A stretch of DNA of 64,000 nucleotides from Bacteroidota bacterium (GCA_025362395.1 JANYGK010000101.1:1-64000); one strand, 5' to 3'; numbered from the stretch's first letter, positions 18,453 through 28,594 are shown. Numbers and translations: made by a program. The notes: a model not told the origin generated them from the letters alone.

Positions 18453-21400
18453 ATGAGTGAACGAATACTACGGGCCTTAATGCAAATGTTTGCCATCATT
18501 GCCAAAGTGGATGGCATAAGCAATACCGGCCGTTCTATTGTTGAGTCTTTTTTAAAGCAACAATTAAATAAAGAACAGGTTGAAAAATACCTTGTTATTT
18601 TTGATGAATTTATTGAAGCGCAGCAGGCAAGTACCAAAAAGAAAGACGGTTCCGCTAAACGTACCTCATTAAACTCCGTTAAAGTATTAAAAATCTGTAC
18701 ACAGATTAACCAGGAATTAGAGCAGCCGCAGAAAGTAATTGTGCTAATACGTTTATTAGAATTTATTTATTCTTCGGATGAAATATCTGAACAGGAAAAT
18801 GAATTTGTTGTAACAGTGGCAGATACATTTAATATTTCCGGTGAAGAATTTAACCAGCTGCGTGCCTTCATTGAAGATACGGCCGAAAAAATTCCGAATA
18901 CACCGAACATCTTGGTTATTAATAACAAAGAAAACGGTTACGAAAACGCCTGCAAACATATTTACTGCGATACGTTAACGTCTGACGTACGCGTTATACA
19001 AATTGACAGCGTTGGCATGTATGCCTTGCGAATCTATGGTAACATTGAGCTACAGTTAAACGGGCAAGGTATTTCCAAAGAACGCGTTCATATTTTAACA
19101 CCGGGTTCTTCCTTAAGAAACTCTAAAGTTAAACCAATTTATTACAGTGATATTATTGGCCGTTTCCTTGCTGACAGCTCAAAAGCACGCATTTCGTTTG
19201 AAGCAAAAAATATTGAATATAAATTTAAAGGCGGTAAATTAGGCTTACGTAACATTAACATTCGTGAAGAAAGCGGAAAATTAATTGGTATTATGGGAGG
19301 CTCAGGCGCCGGTAAATCAACCTTACTGAATGTACTGAACGGGGTTGAAATTCCAAGCGCGGGCCAGGTTTTAATTAACGGTAAGAACATACACATTGAA
19401 AAGAAATTTGTAGAAGGTGTGATCGGTCATGTTACACAGGATGATTTGCTGATAGAAGAACTAACGGTTTACCAGAATTTATTTTACAATGCCAAACTGT
19501 GTTTCGGTAATTTAACCGATGAAGAGATCGCTAAAAAATGTATTTCTTTACTGGCCGATCTGGGATTAACAGATACTAAAGACCTTAAAGTAGGTTCGCC
19601 GTTAGAAAAAACAATTTCCGGCGGACAACGGAAGCGTTTAAATATTGGTTTGGAGCTCATTCGCGAGCCATCGGTGCTTTACGTAGATGAGCCCACATCA
19701 GGCCTTTCATCGCGTGACTCAGAAAATATTATGGACCTTTTAAAAGAACTTTCTTTAAAAGGAAAATTAATTTTTGTGGTGATCCATCAGCCTTCATCCG
19801 ACATCTTTAAAATGTTTGATAAGCTGCAGATCCTCGACGTGGGCGGCTATCCCATTTATTACGGCAACCCGGTTGATGCAGTATCCTACTTTAAAACATT
19901 GGTGCAACACGTTAACGCGGAAGAAAGCGAATGTTGGAACTGCGGTAACGTAAACCCCGAGCTTATTTTTAATATTATTGAAAGCAAGGTATTGGATGAG
20001 TACGGTAACTTAACACATAACCGTAAAACAAGCCCGAGTGAATGGAACAAAAGTTACGTTGAAAAAATTGAAGCCACCATTGGTGACATTAAGCACCAGG
20101 ATGAAATACCGGAGGCTATTTTTAAGATCCCGAATGCCTTTAAACAATTTAAAGTTTTTATTACGCGTGACGTAAAAAGTAAATTAACCAACACGCAGTA
20201 TTTGCTCATTAACTTTATTGAAGCGCCTTTACTGGCATTTATCTTGGCATTTTTAGTGCGTTATTTTAATACGGACGATGATAATACAGTTGGGTACGTG
20301 TTTTTTAAAAATGAAAACTTAACCGCTTACATGTTTATGTCGGTGGTAGTAGCCTTGTTTTTAGGCTTAACCGTAAGTGCCGAGGAAATTATAAGGGACC
20401 GAAAAATCAGGAAGCGTGAATCGTTTTTAAATTTAAGTAAAGGCAGCTATTTGGGAAGTAAGATCATAATTATGTTTGCCCTGTCTGCGTTCCAAACCGT
20501 ATTATTTGTGCTGGTTGGTAACTCTGTATTGGGCGTTAAAGGTATGTTTACCGATTACTGGTTAATTTTATTTACAACATCCTGTTTCGCCAATATGCTC
20601 GGTTTAAACATTTCGAGCGCATTTAACAGTGCCGTTACCATTTATATTTTAATTCCGTTTTTAATTATTCCGCAGTTGTTATTGGCAGGCGTGGTTGTAA
20701 AATTTGATAAGCTGAACCCTGTATTGGCCAAGCAGGGCGGTGTGCCTTTAGTTGGCGAGTTAATGGCAAGCCGTTGGGCATTTGAAGCCTTAGCCGTAAA
20801 TCAATTTAAGGAAAATAAATACTTTAAAAACTTTTATAAATACGAAAAAGCCATCAGCATTGCAGGTTACAAAAAGAATTATTGGAAGCAAAAGCTGGAA
20901 GGCAAGATGAGTAAGATCAGCAGGGAAAATAAAGACCCTTTAAAAAGAGATGAAACTGCAAATGACCTGGCATTATTAAAACATGAGATCCTTAAGGAAC
21001 AAACGTTTTTAAATAATAAATATGTCTTTGCGGGCATTGATAAGCTGAACTCAAAAGACTATACACCGGAAGTAGCCGCCTCATTAAGAACATTTTTAGA
21101 TAAAATTAATGAGCATTATGTTGCTCGCGAAAACAACAAAAGAGCGGAAAAAGAAAAAGTGGTCCACAATATGATCGAGAAAATGGGCAACGACAACTTT
21201 ATTAATCTTCAGGAAGATTATGAGAACGAAAGCTTATCACAGCTCGTAAGAAACGCGAATGATATAAGCGGTGAAGCATGTCTTGAAAAAGACGGAAGAC
21301 TTATTCAACGTATAGACCCTATTTACAGTGATCCTACAGAGTCTAATTTTGGAGGGGCTCATTTTTACGCGCCTAATAAAAAGTTTTTAGGTGCTTTTGT

Positions 21401-21530
21401 TCCAACATTTTGGTTCAATGTATCCGTCATCTGGATCATGAGTATTATATTAATGATTACACTTTATTTTGATATATTTAAAAAGGTATTGGATTTCTTT
21501 GGGAACATAAGTTTTAAAAGAAAACATTGA
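18453..21530 (+). CDS. ABCG-type ABC transporter with N-terminal TerB-like domain
   Basis: The 1025-residue protein joins three parts. Residues 1-140 are helical and TerB-like (LMQMFAIIAKVDGISNTGRSIV, VRLLEFIYSSDEISEQENEFV). An ABC domain follows, with Walker A GGSGAGKST at 282-290, signature ISGGQRKRLNIG and Walker B VLYVDEPTSGL. The C-terminal half has ABC-2-type membrane segments interrupted by a large soluble insert. Half-transporters of this order resemble eukaryotic ABCG proteins. The TerB-like domain suggests sensing at the membrane. The substrate is unknown. Confidence 0.87.
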   Translation: MSERILRALMQMFAIIAKVDGISNTGRSIVESFLKQQLNKEQVEKYLVIFDEFIEAQQASTKKKDGSAKRTSLNSVKVLKICTQINQELEQPQKVIVLIRLLEFIYSSDEISEQENEFVVTVADTFNISGEEFNQLRAFIEDTAEKIPNTPNILVINNKENGYENACKHIYCDTLTSDVRVIQIDSVGMYALRIYGNIELQLNGQGISKERVHILTPGSSLRNSKVKPIYYSDIIGRFLADSSKARISFEAKNIEYKFKGGKLGLRNINIREESGKLIGIMGGSGAGKSTLLNVLNGVEIPSAGQVLINGKNIHIEKKFVEGVIGHVTQDDLLIEELTVYQNLFYNAKLCFGNLTDEEIAKKCISLLADLGLTDTKDLKVGSPLEKTISGGQRKRLNIGLELIREPSVLYVDEPTSGLSSRDSENIMDLLKELSLKGKLIFVVIHQPSSDIFKMFDKLQILDVGGYPIYYGNPVDAVSYFKTLVQHVNAEESECWNCGNVNPELIFNIIESKVLDEYGNLTHNRKTSPSEWNKSYVEKIEATIGDIKHQDEIPEAIFKIPNAFKQFKVFITRDVKSKLTNTQYLLINFIEAPLLAFILAFLVRYFNTDDDNTVGYVFFKNENLTAYMFMSVVVALFLGLTVSAEEIIRDRKIRKRESFLNLSKGSYLGSKIIIMFALSAFQTVLFVLVGNSVLGVKGMFTDYWLILFTTSCFANMLGLNISSAFNSAVTIYILIPFLIIPQLLLAGVVVKFDKLNPVLAKQGGVPLVGELMASRWAFEALAVNQFKENKYFKNFYKYEKAISIAGYKKNYWKQKLEGKMSKISRENKDPLKRDETANDLALLKHEILKEQTFLNNKYVFAGIDKLNSKDYTPEVAASLRTFLDKINEHYVARENNKRAEKEKVVHNMIEKMGNDNFINLQEDYENESLSQLVRNANDISGEACLEKDGRLIQRIDPIYSDPTESNFGGAHFYAPNKKFLGAFVPTFWFNVSVIWIMSIILMITLYFDIFKKVLDFFGNISFKRKH

Positions 21531-21627
21531 TTTGAGATTAAAGACTTGAGAAGTCAGACTTGTACATCTACTTCTCAATTTATAATGCCTTAAGTCTTTT
21601 CCATCTTAATTCTTTTTAACAAATCAC

Positions 21628-21659
21628 TTGCTTCTATTCCGTATAAAAAAGTAACTTTA
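21628..21659 (+). promoter_or_regulatory. Promoter upstream of bamD
   Basis: TTG at 21628-21630, a 21-base spacer and TAACTTTA at 21652-21659 form a near-consensus Bacteroidota promoter. It is placed just before the TTG start of bamD. Confidence 0.5.
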
Positions 21660-21665
21660 CATTTC

Positions 21666-22490
21666 TTGAAAAAGTTTACTATTTACATAATTTTTTTAGT
21701 TGCAATTATATTTGCAGGCTGCGACGGTTATAACAAATTAATGAAAAGTTCGAATTACGAGCTTAAATTAGAGAGGGCCAACCAATATTATACACAAGCC
21801 AATTATGTTAAAGCCGGCGCCTTATATGAAGAGCTGATCCCCGTTTATAAAGGGACAGATCAAGCTGAAGAGATTTATTATTACTTTTCGTACTGTAATT
21901 ATTACCAGGGAGATTATGCCCTGGCACAGTATCATTTTAAAAACTATTACCGCAGCTTTCCTGCAGGTAAGCATGCTGAAGAGGCATTGTTTATGAATGC
22001 CTATTGTTATTATTTAAATTCTCCCATTTATAAGCTAGATCAAACTGACACTAAGAATGCCATGGCCGAACTTCAAAACTTTGTTGACCAGTTTCCTGAA
22101 AGTTCCAGAATTGATTCCTGTAACAGCATTGCTGATCTTTTAAGAGGCAAACTGGAACATAAAGAGTATGATATTACCAAGCAGTATTTTAGCATTACAG
22201 ATTATAAAAGCGGAGGCCCTGATTATAAAGCTGCCATCGTTTCCGCCAGAAATTTTATTAAGGATTTCCCGGAATCAAAAAACATTGATGAAATGCTTTA
22301 CCTTACCATTGCTTCATATTACCATTTAGCGGTTAACAGTTTGGAAACCAAAAAATTAGAAAGATTAAATTTAGCTATGGAAAGTTATTTAAAATTAGTA
22401 GATTTGTACCCCAAAAGTATCTATGTAACTAAAGCAGAAAGCATTTACCAAAGCTGCACAAGAATAAAAAATAACGCAAATAAATTATAA
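21666..22490 (+). CDS. bamD: Outer membrane protein assembly factor BamD
   Basis: The 274-residue lipoprotein has a lipobox (IIFAGC) after a short hydrophobic leader and then TPR-like repeats (YYTQANYVKAGALYEELIPVYKG, YYFSYCNYYQGDYALAQYHFKNYYRSFP). This is the BamD arrangement, and BamD helps BamA insert beta-barrel proteins. Translation starts at TTG; no ATG fits the leader. It is the first gene of the bamD-rpoZ-coaBC-DUF4835 order shared by many Bacteroidota, with rpoZ starting 1 base after its stop. Confidence 0.93.
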   Translation: MKKFTIYIIFLVAIIFAGCDGYNKLMKSSNYELKLERANQYYTQANYVKAGALYEELIPVYKGTDQAEEIYYYFSYCNYYQGDYALAQYHFKNYYRSFPAGKHAEEALFMNAYCYYLNSPIYKLDQTDTKNAMAELQNFVDQFPESSRIDSCNSIADLLRGKLEHKEYDITKQYFSITDYKSGGPDYKAAIVSARNFIKDFPESKNIDEMLYLTIASYYHLAVNSLETKKLERLNLAMESYLKLVDLYPKSIYVTKAESIYQSCTRIKNNANKL

Positions 22491-22491
22491 G

Positions 22492-22812
22492 ATGGATTTT
22501 AAAAAAACAAACGCGGAATTAAGCACAGTCACTCGTGATATCAGAAAATTTGACGGCCCTACAGGTAATATCTATGAAGCGGTGTCTATTATTTCGAAAC
22601 GTGCTAACCAAATAAGCTCAGAAATGAAGGAAGAGTTATCTGCTAAACTTGCCGAGTTTGCAAGCCATTCAGATAACCTGGAAGAAATTTTTGAAAACAG
22701 GGAACAAATTGAAATTTCTAAATTTTACGAAAAACTTCCTAAACCATCTTTAATTTCTATTCAGGAATTTTTAGAAGACAAAACATATTATAGAAATCCT
22801 GCGAAAGATTAA
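22492..22812 (+). CDS. rpoZ: RNA polymerase omega subunit (Bacteroidota type)
   Basis: The 106-residue protein matches the Bacteroidota Rpb6/omega family: TGNIYEAVSIISKRANQIS is the conserved helix pair that latches the beta-prime subunit. It is longer than the E. coli subunit and diverged at the C-terminus, as usual in this phylum. It sits between bamD and coaBC, the usual place. A strong terminator follows. Confidence 0.9.
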   Translation: MDFKKTNAELSTVTRDIRKFDGPTGNIYEAVSIISKRANQISSEMKEELSAKLAEFASHSDNLEEIFENREQIEISKFYEKLPKPSLISIQEFLEDKTYYRNPAKD

Positions 22813-22830
22813 TAAATTATACATTTATTA

Positions 22831-22866
22831 AAAACCCAAATACGACGAGTATTTGGGTTTTTGTTT
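22831..22866 (+). terminator. Intrinsic terminator after rpoZ
   Basis: A 13-bp perfect stem (22831-22843 with 22849-22861) has a 5-base loop and runs into T-rich sequence. It ends right before the coaBC ATG at 22870, so coaBC needs read-through or a promoter inside rpoZ. Confidence 0.85.
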
Positions 22867-22869
22867 TAT

Positions 22870-24075
22870 ATGACCTTAAAAAACAAACATATTTTATTAG
22901 GCATAACCGGCGGCATTGCAGCCTATAAATCCGCGCACTTAGTACGTTTATTAATTAAAGAAGGCGCTGTAGTAAAGGTGGTAACGACCAAAGCCGCTGA
23001 AGAATTTGTAACCGCTAAAACCCTTTCAGTACTAAGTAAAAATGAAGTTATAAGCGATTTTTTTGACGCCAATAATAATTGGAACAATCACGTAGCGCTT
23101 GCTGAATGGGCCGATGTAATGATTATTGCTCCATTAACAGCCAATACATTGTCAAAATTTGCCGCAGGAGCCTGTGATAATATAGTAACAGCCTGCTATT
23201 TATCTGCCAGAAGTAAGGTTTTTGCAGCACCTGCCATGGACCTTGATATGTACCGGCATCCAAGTACAAAAAAGAATTTAACCACATTACAGGAACATGG
23301 AAACAGCATTATACCGGCTGAAAGCGGCGAACTCGCAAGCGGATTGACCGGTGAAGGAAGAATGGCCGAACCCGAACATATTATTGAATTTATAAAAAAG
23401 GAATTAGCGGAAAAACTACCGCTTTCCGGCAAAAAAGTGTTGGTAAATGCGGGCCCTACTTATGAGGCCATTGACCCCGTAAGGTTTATAGGAAACCGTT
23501 CTTCCGGGAAAATGGGGATAGCTATTGCCGAAGCGTTTTCAAAACTGGGTGCTGAAGTAACCTTGGTTTTAGGCCCTTCCACACAACACTTAAAAGAAAG
23601 ATCTGTTACAGTGATACACGTTGAAAGTACGGAAGAAATGTTTAAAGCATGCGAATCCTTATTTCATGATACGGATATTGCTGTTTTATCGGCTGCGGTA
23701 GCGGATTACAGGCCAAAAACAGTTTCAGGATCGAAAATTAAAAAAAAGGAAGGAGCATTTTCACTTGAGCTTATTAAAACCATTGATATTTTAGAAACAC
23801 TCGGTAAACAAAAAAATAAACAGTTACTGGTAGGATTTGCTTTAGAAACAAATGACATTATTGAATATGCCAAAGCGAAAATAAAAAAGAAAAATCTTGA
23901 TTTTATAGTGGCCAATTCCGCTATAGAACCGGACGCAGGTTTTGGTACAGACACTAATAAAATTACAATTATTGACAAACACAATAAAATCACTAATTTT
24001 GAGTTAAAAAGTAAGCAGGAAGCGGCAAATGATATTGTTGCCTATGCTTTAAAAACATTACATATAAATGCTTAA
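22870..24075 (+). CDS. coaBC: Bifunctional CoaBC (phosphopantothenoylcysteine decarboxylase / phosphopantothenate-cysteine ligase)
   Basis: The protein has 401 residues from the ATG at 22870; a TTG 9 bases earlier would lie inside the terminator and is less likely. The N-terminal flavoprotein domain has GITGGIAAYKSAHLVRLL, the active-site histidine in NNWNNHVALAEWADVMIIAPLTANT, and the substrate loop APAMDLDMY. The C-terminal CoaB domain has VLVNAGPTYEAIDPVRFIGNRSSGKMG. It makes 4'-phosphopantetheine in coenzyme A synthesis. Its end overlaps the next gene by 8 bases. Confidence 0.95.
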   Translation: MTLKNKHILLGITGGIAAYKSAHLVRLLIKEGAVVKVVTTKAAEEFVTAKTLSVLSKNEVISDFFDANNNWNNHVALAEWADVMIIAPLTANTLSKFAAGACDNIVTACYLSARSKVFAAPAMDLDMYRHPSTKKNLTTLQEHGNSIIPAESGELASGLTGEGRMAEPEHIIEFIKKELAEKLPLSGKKVLVNAGPTYEAIDPVRFIGNRSSGKMGIAIAEAFSKLGAEVTLVLGPSTQHLKERSVTVIHVESTEEMFKACESLFHDTDIAVLSAAVADYRPKTVSGSKIKKKEGAFSLELIKTIDILETLGKQKNKQLLVGFALETNDIIEYAKAKIKKKNLDFIVANSAIEPDAGFGTDTNKITIIDKHNKITNFELKSKQEAANDIVAYALKTLHINA

Positions 24076-24973
24076 GTACATCGCCCTATTTCTATTCATT
24101 GTTACGATCGGCCCTGCCACTGTTTATTCGCAGGAGCTTAACTGCCAGGTCACCGTAAATTCAACTCAAATTCAGGGAACAACAGAAAAACAAGTGTTTG
24201 ATCAAGTTCAAAAAGCGGTTTTTGAGTTTATGAATAATACTAAGTGGACAAAAGATAATTATACGACAAATGAACGCATTGATTGCTCTATCCTGATAAA
24301 TATAACGAGTAAACTAAGCACTGAAGATTACAAAGCTACGATCCAGATCCAGAGTCGTCGCCCTACTTATAAAAGCTCTTATAACTCGCCCCTGGTAAAC
24401 TACATGGATGAAAACTTTGTATTTAAGTATGGGCAGTTTCAGCAATTAGAATTCAACATCAATAACTATTCAAATAACCTTACATCCGTATTAGCGTTCT
24501 ATGCTTATATTATAATAGCTAACGATTATGATACGTTTACAAATTTAGGCGGCACCGAATATTTCCAAAAAGCCCAATTAATCGTATCCAATGCCCAAAG
24601 TTCGGGAGAGGTGGGATGGAAATCCTTTGAAAGCAATAAAAACAGGTACTGGATCGTTGAAAATGCACTTCAGCCCGTATTTCAGCCTTTAAGGGAATGT
24701 ATGTACCAATACCACCGTTTAGGGTTGGACATTATGAATGACAAGCCGGACGACGGGAGAAAAGCAATATTAAATTCGACCGACCTTTTAGTAAAAGTAT
24801 ATAAAGACAGACCGGCCTCCTTTATTTTGGAGCTGTTTTTTAATGCAAAAGCTGATGAGCTGGTCAACATTTTTTCTAAAGGTTTCCCCGACGAAAAAAC
24901 GAAGGCTGTGGAGAATCTGAGCAAAGTTAATCCAACCAACGCCTCAAAGTATTCTAAAATACAAAGTAATTAA
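24068..24973 (+). CDS. DUF4835 protein, PorD-like T9SS-associated factor
   Basis: The 301-residue protein has a signal peptide ending VYSQ, then the DUF4835 pattern: LNCQVTVNSTQIQGTTEKQVFDQVQKAVFEFMNNTKW, later NLTSVLAFYAYIIIANDYDTF. In Porphyromonas gingivalis the homologue PorD is linked to type IX secretion, but its mechanism is not settled. It overlaps coaBC by 8 bases and should be co-translated. It is periplasmic or membrane-attached. Confidence 0.88.
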   Translation: MLKYIALFLFIVTIGPATVYSQELNCQVTVNSTQIQGTTEKQVFDQVQKAVFEFMNNTKWTKDNYTTNERIDCSILINITSKLSTEDYKATIQIQSRRPTYKSSYNSPLVNYMDENFVFKYGQFQQLEFNINNYSNNLTSVLAFYAYIIIANDYDTFTNLGGTEYFQKAQLIVSNAQSSGEVGWKSFESNKNRYWIVENALQPVFQPLRECMYQYHRLGLDIMNDKPDDGRKAILNSTDLLVKVYKDRPASFILELFFNAKADELVNIFSKGFPDEKTKAVENLSKVNPTNASKYSKIQSN

Positions 24974-25047
24974 TTTAGCTCACGCGTAACACTATTTTAT
25001 TTTAATATAAAGATTGTTTTACTAGATTTGCGCTTTAAAAAAAAATT

Positions 25048-26031
25048 ATGATTACAAAACCGGCATTGTTTATTATTCTGATTATTTTCGGCTTTAATGG
25101 TTACGCACAGGATGTAACGAAAGATGAGGCGGCTAAACTTCAATTAGAATCAGAGAAGCTAAAAGGGATTTCACCGGACAGTGTTAAAAACTGGAAATTC
25201 GGCGGGGTTATTTCTTTTAATGGACAGCAAATCTCATTAACCAATTGGGCCGCAGGGGGTACAAATTCTATTTCTTTTGGTGGTATCGTTTCTGCTTTTG
25301 CAAGGTACAAAAAGGGGAAAACAACTTGGGATAACAGTGTTGATCTTGGTTATGGCGTTATCAAACAAGGGTCCAATAAAAATTGGTGGAAAACGGATGA
25401 TAAGATCCAGATTACATCAAAGTACGGAAGACAAGCCTTTAAAAAATGGTATTATACTGCCTTAGGTGATTTTAAAACGCAGTTTTCCAACGGTTATAAT
25501 TACCCGAACGACTCATCTTATATTTCAAGGTTTATGGCACCCGGTTATGTAGTACTCGCCTTAGGGTTAGACTATAAGCCCAATAATAATTTTTCGTTTT
25601 TTATTGCTCCCGTTACTGGTAAGTTTACTTATGTAAATGACGATAGTTTAGCAAGGTTTGGTGCCTATGGGGTTCAAAAACAAATAACGGATGGAACGGG
25701 CAACATTACTCAGCATTATTTAACGCATCGTGAAGAGTTGGGTGCTTATTTAAAAATTCAGTATCAAACTAAAGTGATGGATAATATTACGTTTCAAACC
25801 ACGTTAGAGTTATTTTCTAATTACCTTCATCATCCTGAAAATATTGATGTTAACTGGTCAACCTTAACTACGTTTAAAGTAAATAAATTTATTTCGGCAA
25901 CTTTAACTACTCAATTAATTTATGATGATGATATTAAATTATTGCGCAGTTCAGGTGATAAAAAAGGAACTATGGGCCCTGATATTCAATTTAAACAAGT
26001 GCTTGGAGTTGGTTTAAATTATAAATTTTAA
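25048..26031 (+). CDS. DUF3078 outer-membrane beta-barrel protein
   Basis: The 327-residue protein has a signal peptide (ends GYAQ) and the DUF3078 pattern: WKFGGVISFNGQQISLTNWAAGG, then repeated amphipathic strands such as TWDNSVDLGYGVIKQG and ISKFG-like turns. The chain closes with VLGVGLNYKF, a typical terminal aromatic. This is a likely small outer-membrane barrel of unknown role. A possible -7 box TAGATTTG is at 25023-25030. A strong bidirectional terminator follows. Confidence 0.87.
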   Translation: MITKPALFIILIIFGFNGYAQDVTKDEAAKLQLESEKLKGISPDSVKNWKFGGVISFNGQQISLTNWAAGGTNSISFGGIVSAFARYKKGKTTWDNSVDLGYGVIKQGSNKNWWKTDDKIQITSKYGRQAFKKWYYTALGDFKTQFSNGYNYPNDSSYISRFMAPGYVVLALGLDYKPNNNFSFFIAPVTGKFTYVNDDSLARFGAYGVQKQITDGTGNITQHYLTHREELGAYLKIQYQTKVMDNITFQTTLELFSNYLHHPENIDVNWSTLTTFKVNKFISATLTTQLIYDDDIKLLRSSGDKKGTMGPDIQFKQVLGVGLNYKF

Positions 26032-26048
26032 TATATATATATTTAATT

Positions 26049-26084
26049 AAAAAGCCCTGTAATTGCTTAATTACAGGGCTTTTT
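26049..26084. terminator. Bidirectional terminator between DUF3078 gene and porX
   Basis: A perfect 16-bp stem (26049-26064 with 26069-26084) is bounded by A and T runs on its two sides. It serves both convergent genes. Confidence 0.9.
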
Positions 26085-26099
26085 AGCTATAACCGTATT

Positions 26100-27656
26100 T
26101 TATTTTGCGCTAAGGGTTATATAAGGAATGATCATTTCTTCCAAACTTATACCACCATGCTGAAATGTATTTTTATAATAACCCACATAGTGATTAAAGT
26201 TATTGGGATACGCGAAAAATTTATCTTCTCTTGCAAAAATATAGCGTGTACTTACATTTTGCTTGGGTAAAAAGGCATCCCCGGGGTTCTTCACTTCAAA
26301 TACTTCCTTCGGATTATAGTCCAATGCCCTACCCTGTTTATAACGCAAATTAGTATTTACACTTTTATCTCCAATTACTTTTGTAGGTTCTTTAACATGT
26401 ACTGTTCCATGATCGGTAGTAATAACAAGTTTCGCATTTTTAGAGGCTATAAATTTGATCATATCCAATAAAGGAGAATGCTCAAACCACGATACCGTTA
26501 AGCTTCTGTATGCAGGCTCGTCATCGGCGAGTTCCCTTATCATCTCCAATTCTGTGCGGGCGTGACTTAGCATATCTACAAAATTATAGACGATCACATT
26601 TAATTTATTCAGCATTAAATTAGACATATTCTCCGATAATTTTTTACCGGCTGCAAAATTGGTTATTTTATTATAACTCATTTTCACATCTTTTCCTAAA
26701 CGCTTTAATTGTGCGTTTAAAAAATCTTCCTCATGCATATTTTTACCGCCTTCATCTTCGTCATTTTTCCACCAATCGGGGTGTCGCTTTTCCATTTCGC
26801 TAGGCAAAAGCCCTGAAAATATAGCATTTCTGGCATATTGTGTCGCGGAAGGAAGAATGCTGAAAAATAATTCTTCTTGGTCTACTTTAAAATAATCTTG
26901 GATAATTGGTTGCAACATTTTCCACTGATCGTAACGAAGATTATCTATAACCACTAAAAAAGTACAGGCATTAGTATCTAAATTACTGAAGAATTTATTT
27001 TTTAATAACGTATGGCTCATGGTAGGAGCGTTCTTATCTGTACCGTTTAGCCAGCCGATGTATTTTTTTTCAATAAATTTAAAGAACTGTAAATTAGCGT
27101 CAGATTTCTGCATCCTCAATACTTCCAACATTCCTTTATCCTGTACCTTGTCCATTTCTAATTCCCAATACACAATTTTTTTGAATACCTCCTGCCACTC
27201 CTGCCAGTTTAAATTATCAGACAGGGTCATTCCTATTTGGCTAAATTCTTTACGGTATTCTGTATTTGTTTTTTCGGATACCAAGCGTTTATTATCCAAC
27301 GCTTTTTTAAGCGATAATAAAATCTGGTTTGGGTTTACGGGCTTTATCAGGTAATCCGCTATTTTACTCCCGATAGCGTCTTCCATAATATACTCTTCTT
27401 CACTTTTGGTAATCATAATTACCGGCAGCTCCGATTTAAACTGCTTTATTTTTGTTAAAGCTTCCAAGCCTGAAATGCCCGGCATATTTTCATCCAGTAA
27501 TACTGCGGCAATACTATTATTTTCCTTTACAGTATCAATTGCTTCATCGCCGCTTAGTGCGGTAATAATTTCATACCCTTTTTGGTTCAGGAATAATATA
27601 TGAGGTTTCAATAATTCTATTTCATCATCGGCCCACAGAATAGTTATTTTTTCCAT
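26100..27656 (-). CDS. porX: PorX-type response regulator with PglZ domain
   Basis: The 518-residue protein has an N-terminal receiver domain (ILWADDEIELLKPH, phospho-acceptor in VLLDENMPGISG, lysine in YLIKPVNP). A C-terminal PglZ/alkaline-phosphatase-like domain follows, with TFLVVIDNLRYDQW, VYNFVDMLSHARTE, KLVITTDHGTVHV and HGGISLEEMIIP. PorX works with the kinase PorY to control type IX secretion genes. PorX-family PglZ domains have been reported to cleave oligonucleotide signals. The layout and length match; it is not a BREX PglZ. Confidence 0.93.
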   Translation of the reverse strand: MEKITILWADDEIELLKPHILFLNQKGYEIITALSGDEAIDTVKENNSIAAVLLDENMPGISGLEALTKIKQFKSELPVIMITKSEEEYIMEDAIGSKIADYLIKPVNPNQILLSLKKALDNKRLVSEKTNTEYRKEFSQIGMTLSDNLNWQEWQEVFKKIVYWELEMDKVQDKGMLEVLRMQKSDANLQFFKFIEKKYIGWLNGTDKNAPTMSHTLLKNKFFSNLDTNACTFLVVIDNLRYDQWKMLQPIIQDYFKVDQEELFFSILPSATQYARNAIFSGLLPSEMEKRHPDWWKNDEDEGGKNMHEEDFLNAQLKRLGKDVKMSYNKITNFAAGKKLSENMSNLMLNKLNVIVYNFVDMLSHARTELEMIRELADDEPAYRSLTVSWFEHSPLLDMIKFIASKNAKLVITTDHGTVHVKEPTKVIGDKSVNTNLRYKQGRALDYNPKEVFEVKNPGDAFLPKQNVSTRYIFAREDKFFAYPNNFNHYVGYYKNTFQHGGISLEEMIIPYITLSAK

Positions 27657-27759
27657 AAAATTGTTTTTTAATCATACGCAATTAGCGGTAAGATATTGTT
27701 TGAGGATGCAAAGTAAATTATTACAACCGTAACTAATAATTTTTGCGGTACAAAAAAAG

Positions 27760-28461
27760 TTAATGGCTGTTTAAAACCGCTAATGCAGCACAGGCATATA
27801 AACCTGCGGTTTCAGTACGTAAGCGGCTGTCACCTAAATTAACCGGTAAATAACCGGCGTGTTGCGCTATTTCAATTTCCTCTTTCGTAAAATCGCCTTC
27901 GGGCCCTATTAATATGCAATACGATTTGTTTGCCGTAACATACTCTTTTATATTTTTCTTTTCGTCTTTTTCACAATGTGCAATAAGTTTTACATCCGCT
28001 TTTATGTTTTTTATAAACTCTTTAAATTCGATTAAAGGATTTAATACAGGAATGTAAGCCTGCTGACTTTGTTTAACGGCACTTTCAGCCACTTTTTTCA
28101 GGCGATCTTCCTTTACTATGGTGCGCTCAGAATTTTTACATTTAATGGAAGTAATTTCATCAATACCTATCTCAACAGCCTTCTCTATAAACCATTCGAT
28201 CCGCTCAATATTTTTTGTGGGCGCTATGGCAATATGTAAATTATAATTTCGGGTCTTTACTACAGTTTTTTTGTTTGTTAATGAAACGGCGCATTGTTTT
28301 GCATGAGCTGCTTCAATTGTACCGGTAGCTATGGTCCCCTTACCGTCAATAACCCTTATGGTATCTCCTACTTTATGCCTTAATACTTTAACACAGTGTA
28401 ATGATTCTTCTTCGCTTAAAATAGCAGCGTTGTTTTGTATGATACCAAAAAATGTATTCAT
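27760..28461 (-). CDS. rsmE: 16S rRNA (uracil-1498-N3)-methyltransferase RsmE
   Basis: The 233-residue protein has the SPOUT methyltransferase knot of RsmE: ILIGPEGDFTKEEIE followed by VNLGDSRLRTETAGLYACAAL. A PUA-like N-terminal domain includes HCVKVLRHKVGDTIRVIDGKG. It methylates U1498 of 16S rRNA in the 30S subunit. It stands apart from porX by about 100 bases on the same strand. Confidence 0.94.
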   Translation of the reverse strand: MNTFFGIIQNNAAILSEEESLHCVKVLRHKVGDTIRVIDGKGTIATGTIEAAHAKQCAVSLTNKKTVVKTRNYNLHIAIAPTKNIERIEWFIEKAVEIGIDEITSIKCKNSERTIVKEDRLKKVAESAVKQSQQAYIPVLNPLIEFKEFIKNIKADVKLIAHCEKDEKKNIKEYVTANKSYCILIGPEGDFTKEEIEIAQHAGYLPVNLGDSRLRTETAGLYACAALAVLNSH

Positions 28462-28594
28462 CTATATTATTTCAAATTACAATTATAAAAAATTAAGAAT
28501 ATATATGAATTACTAATAAGTACGAATATACACATCTTTGTATTAAAGCTTAGTAAACCCAAAATTGTATATTCGTATAAAATACGTAGTATAA

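Noticed and set aside
26100-27656. PglZ domain as part of a BREX-type defence system
   Set aside because: It is fused to a receiver domain in the PorX arrangement and has no BREX genes nearby.
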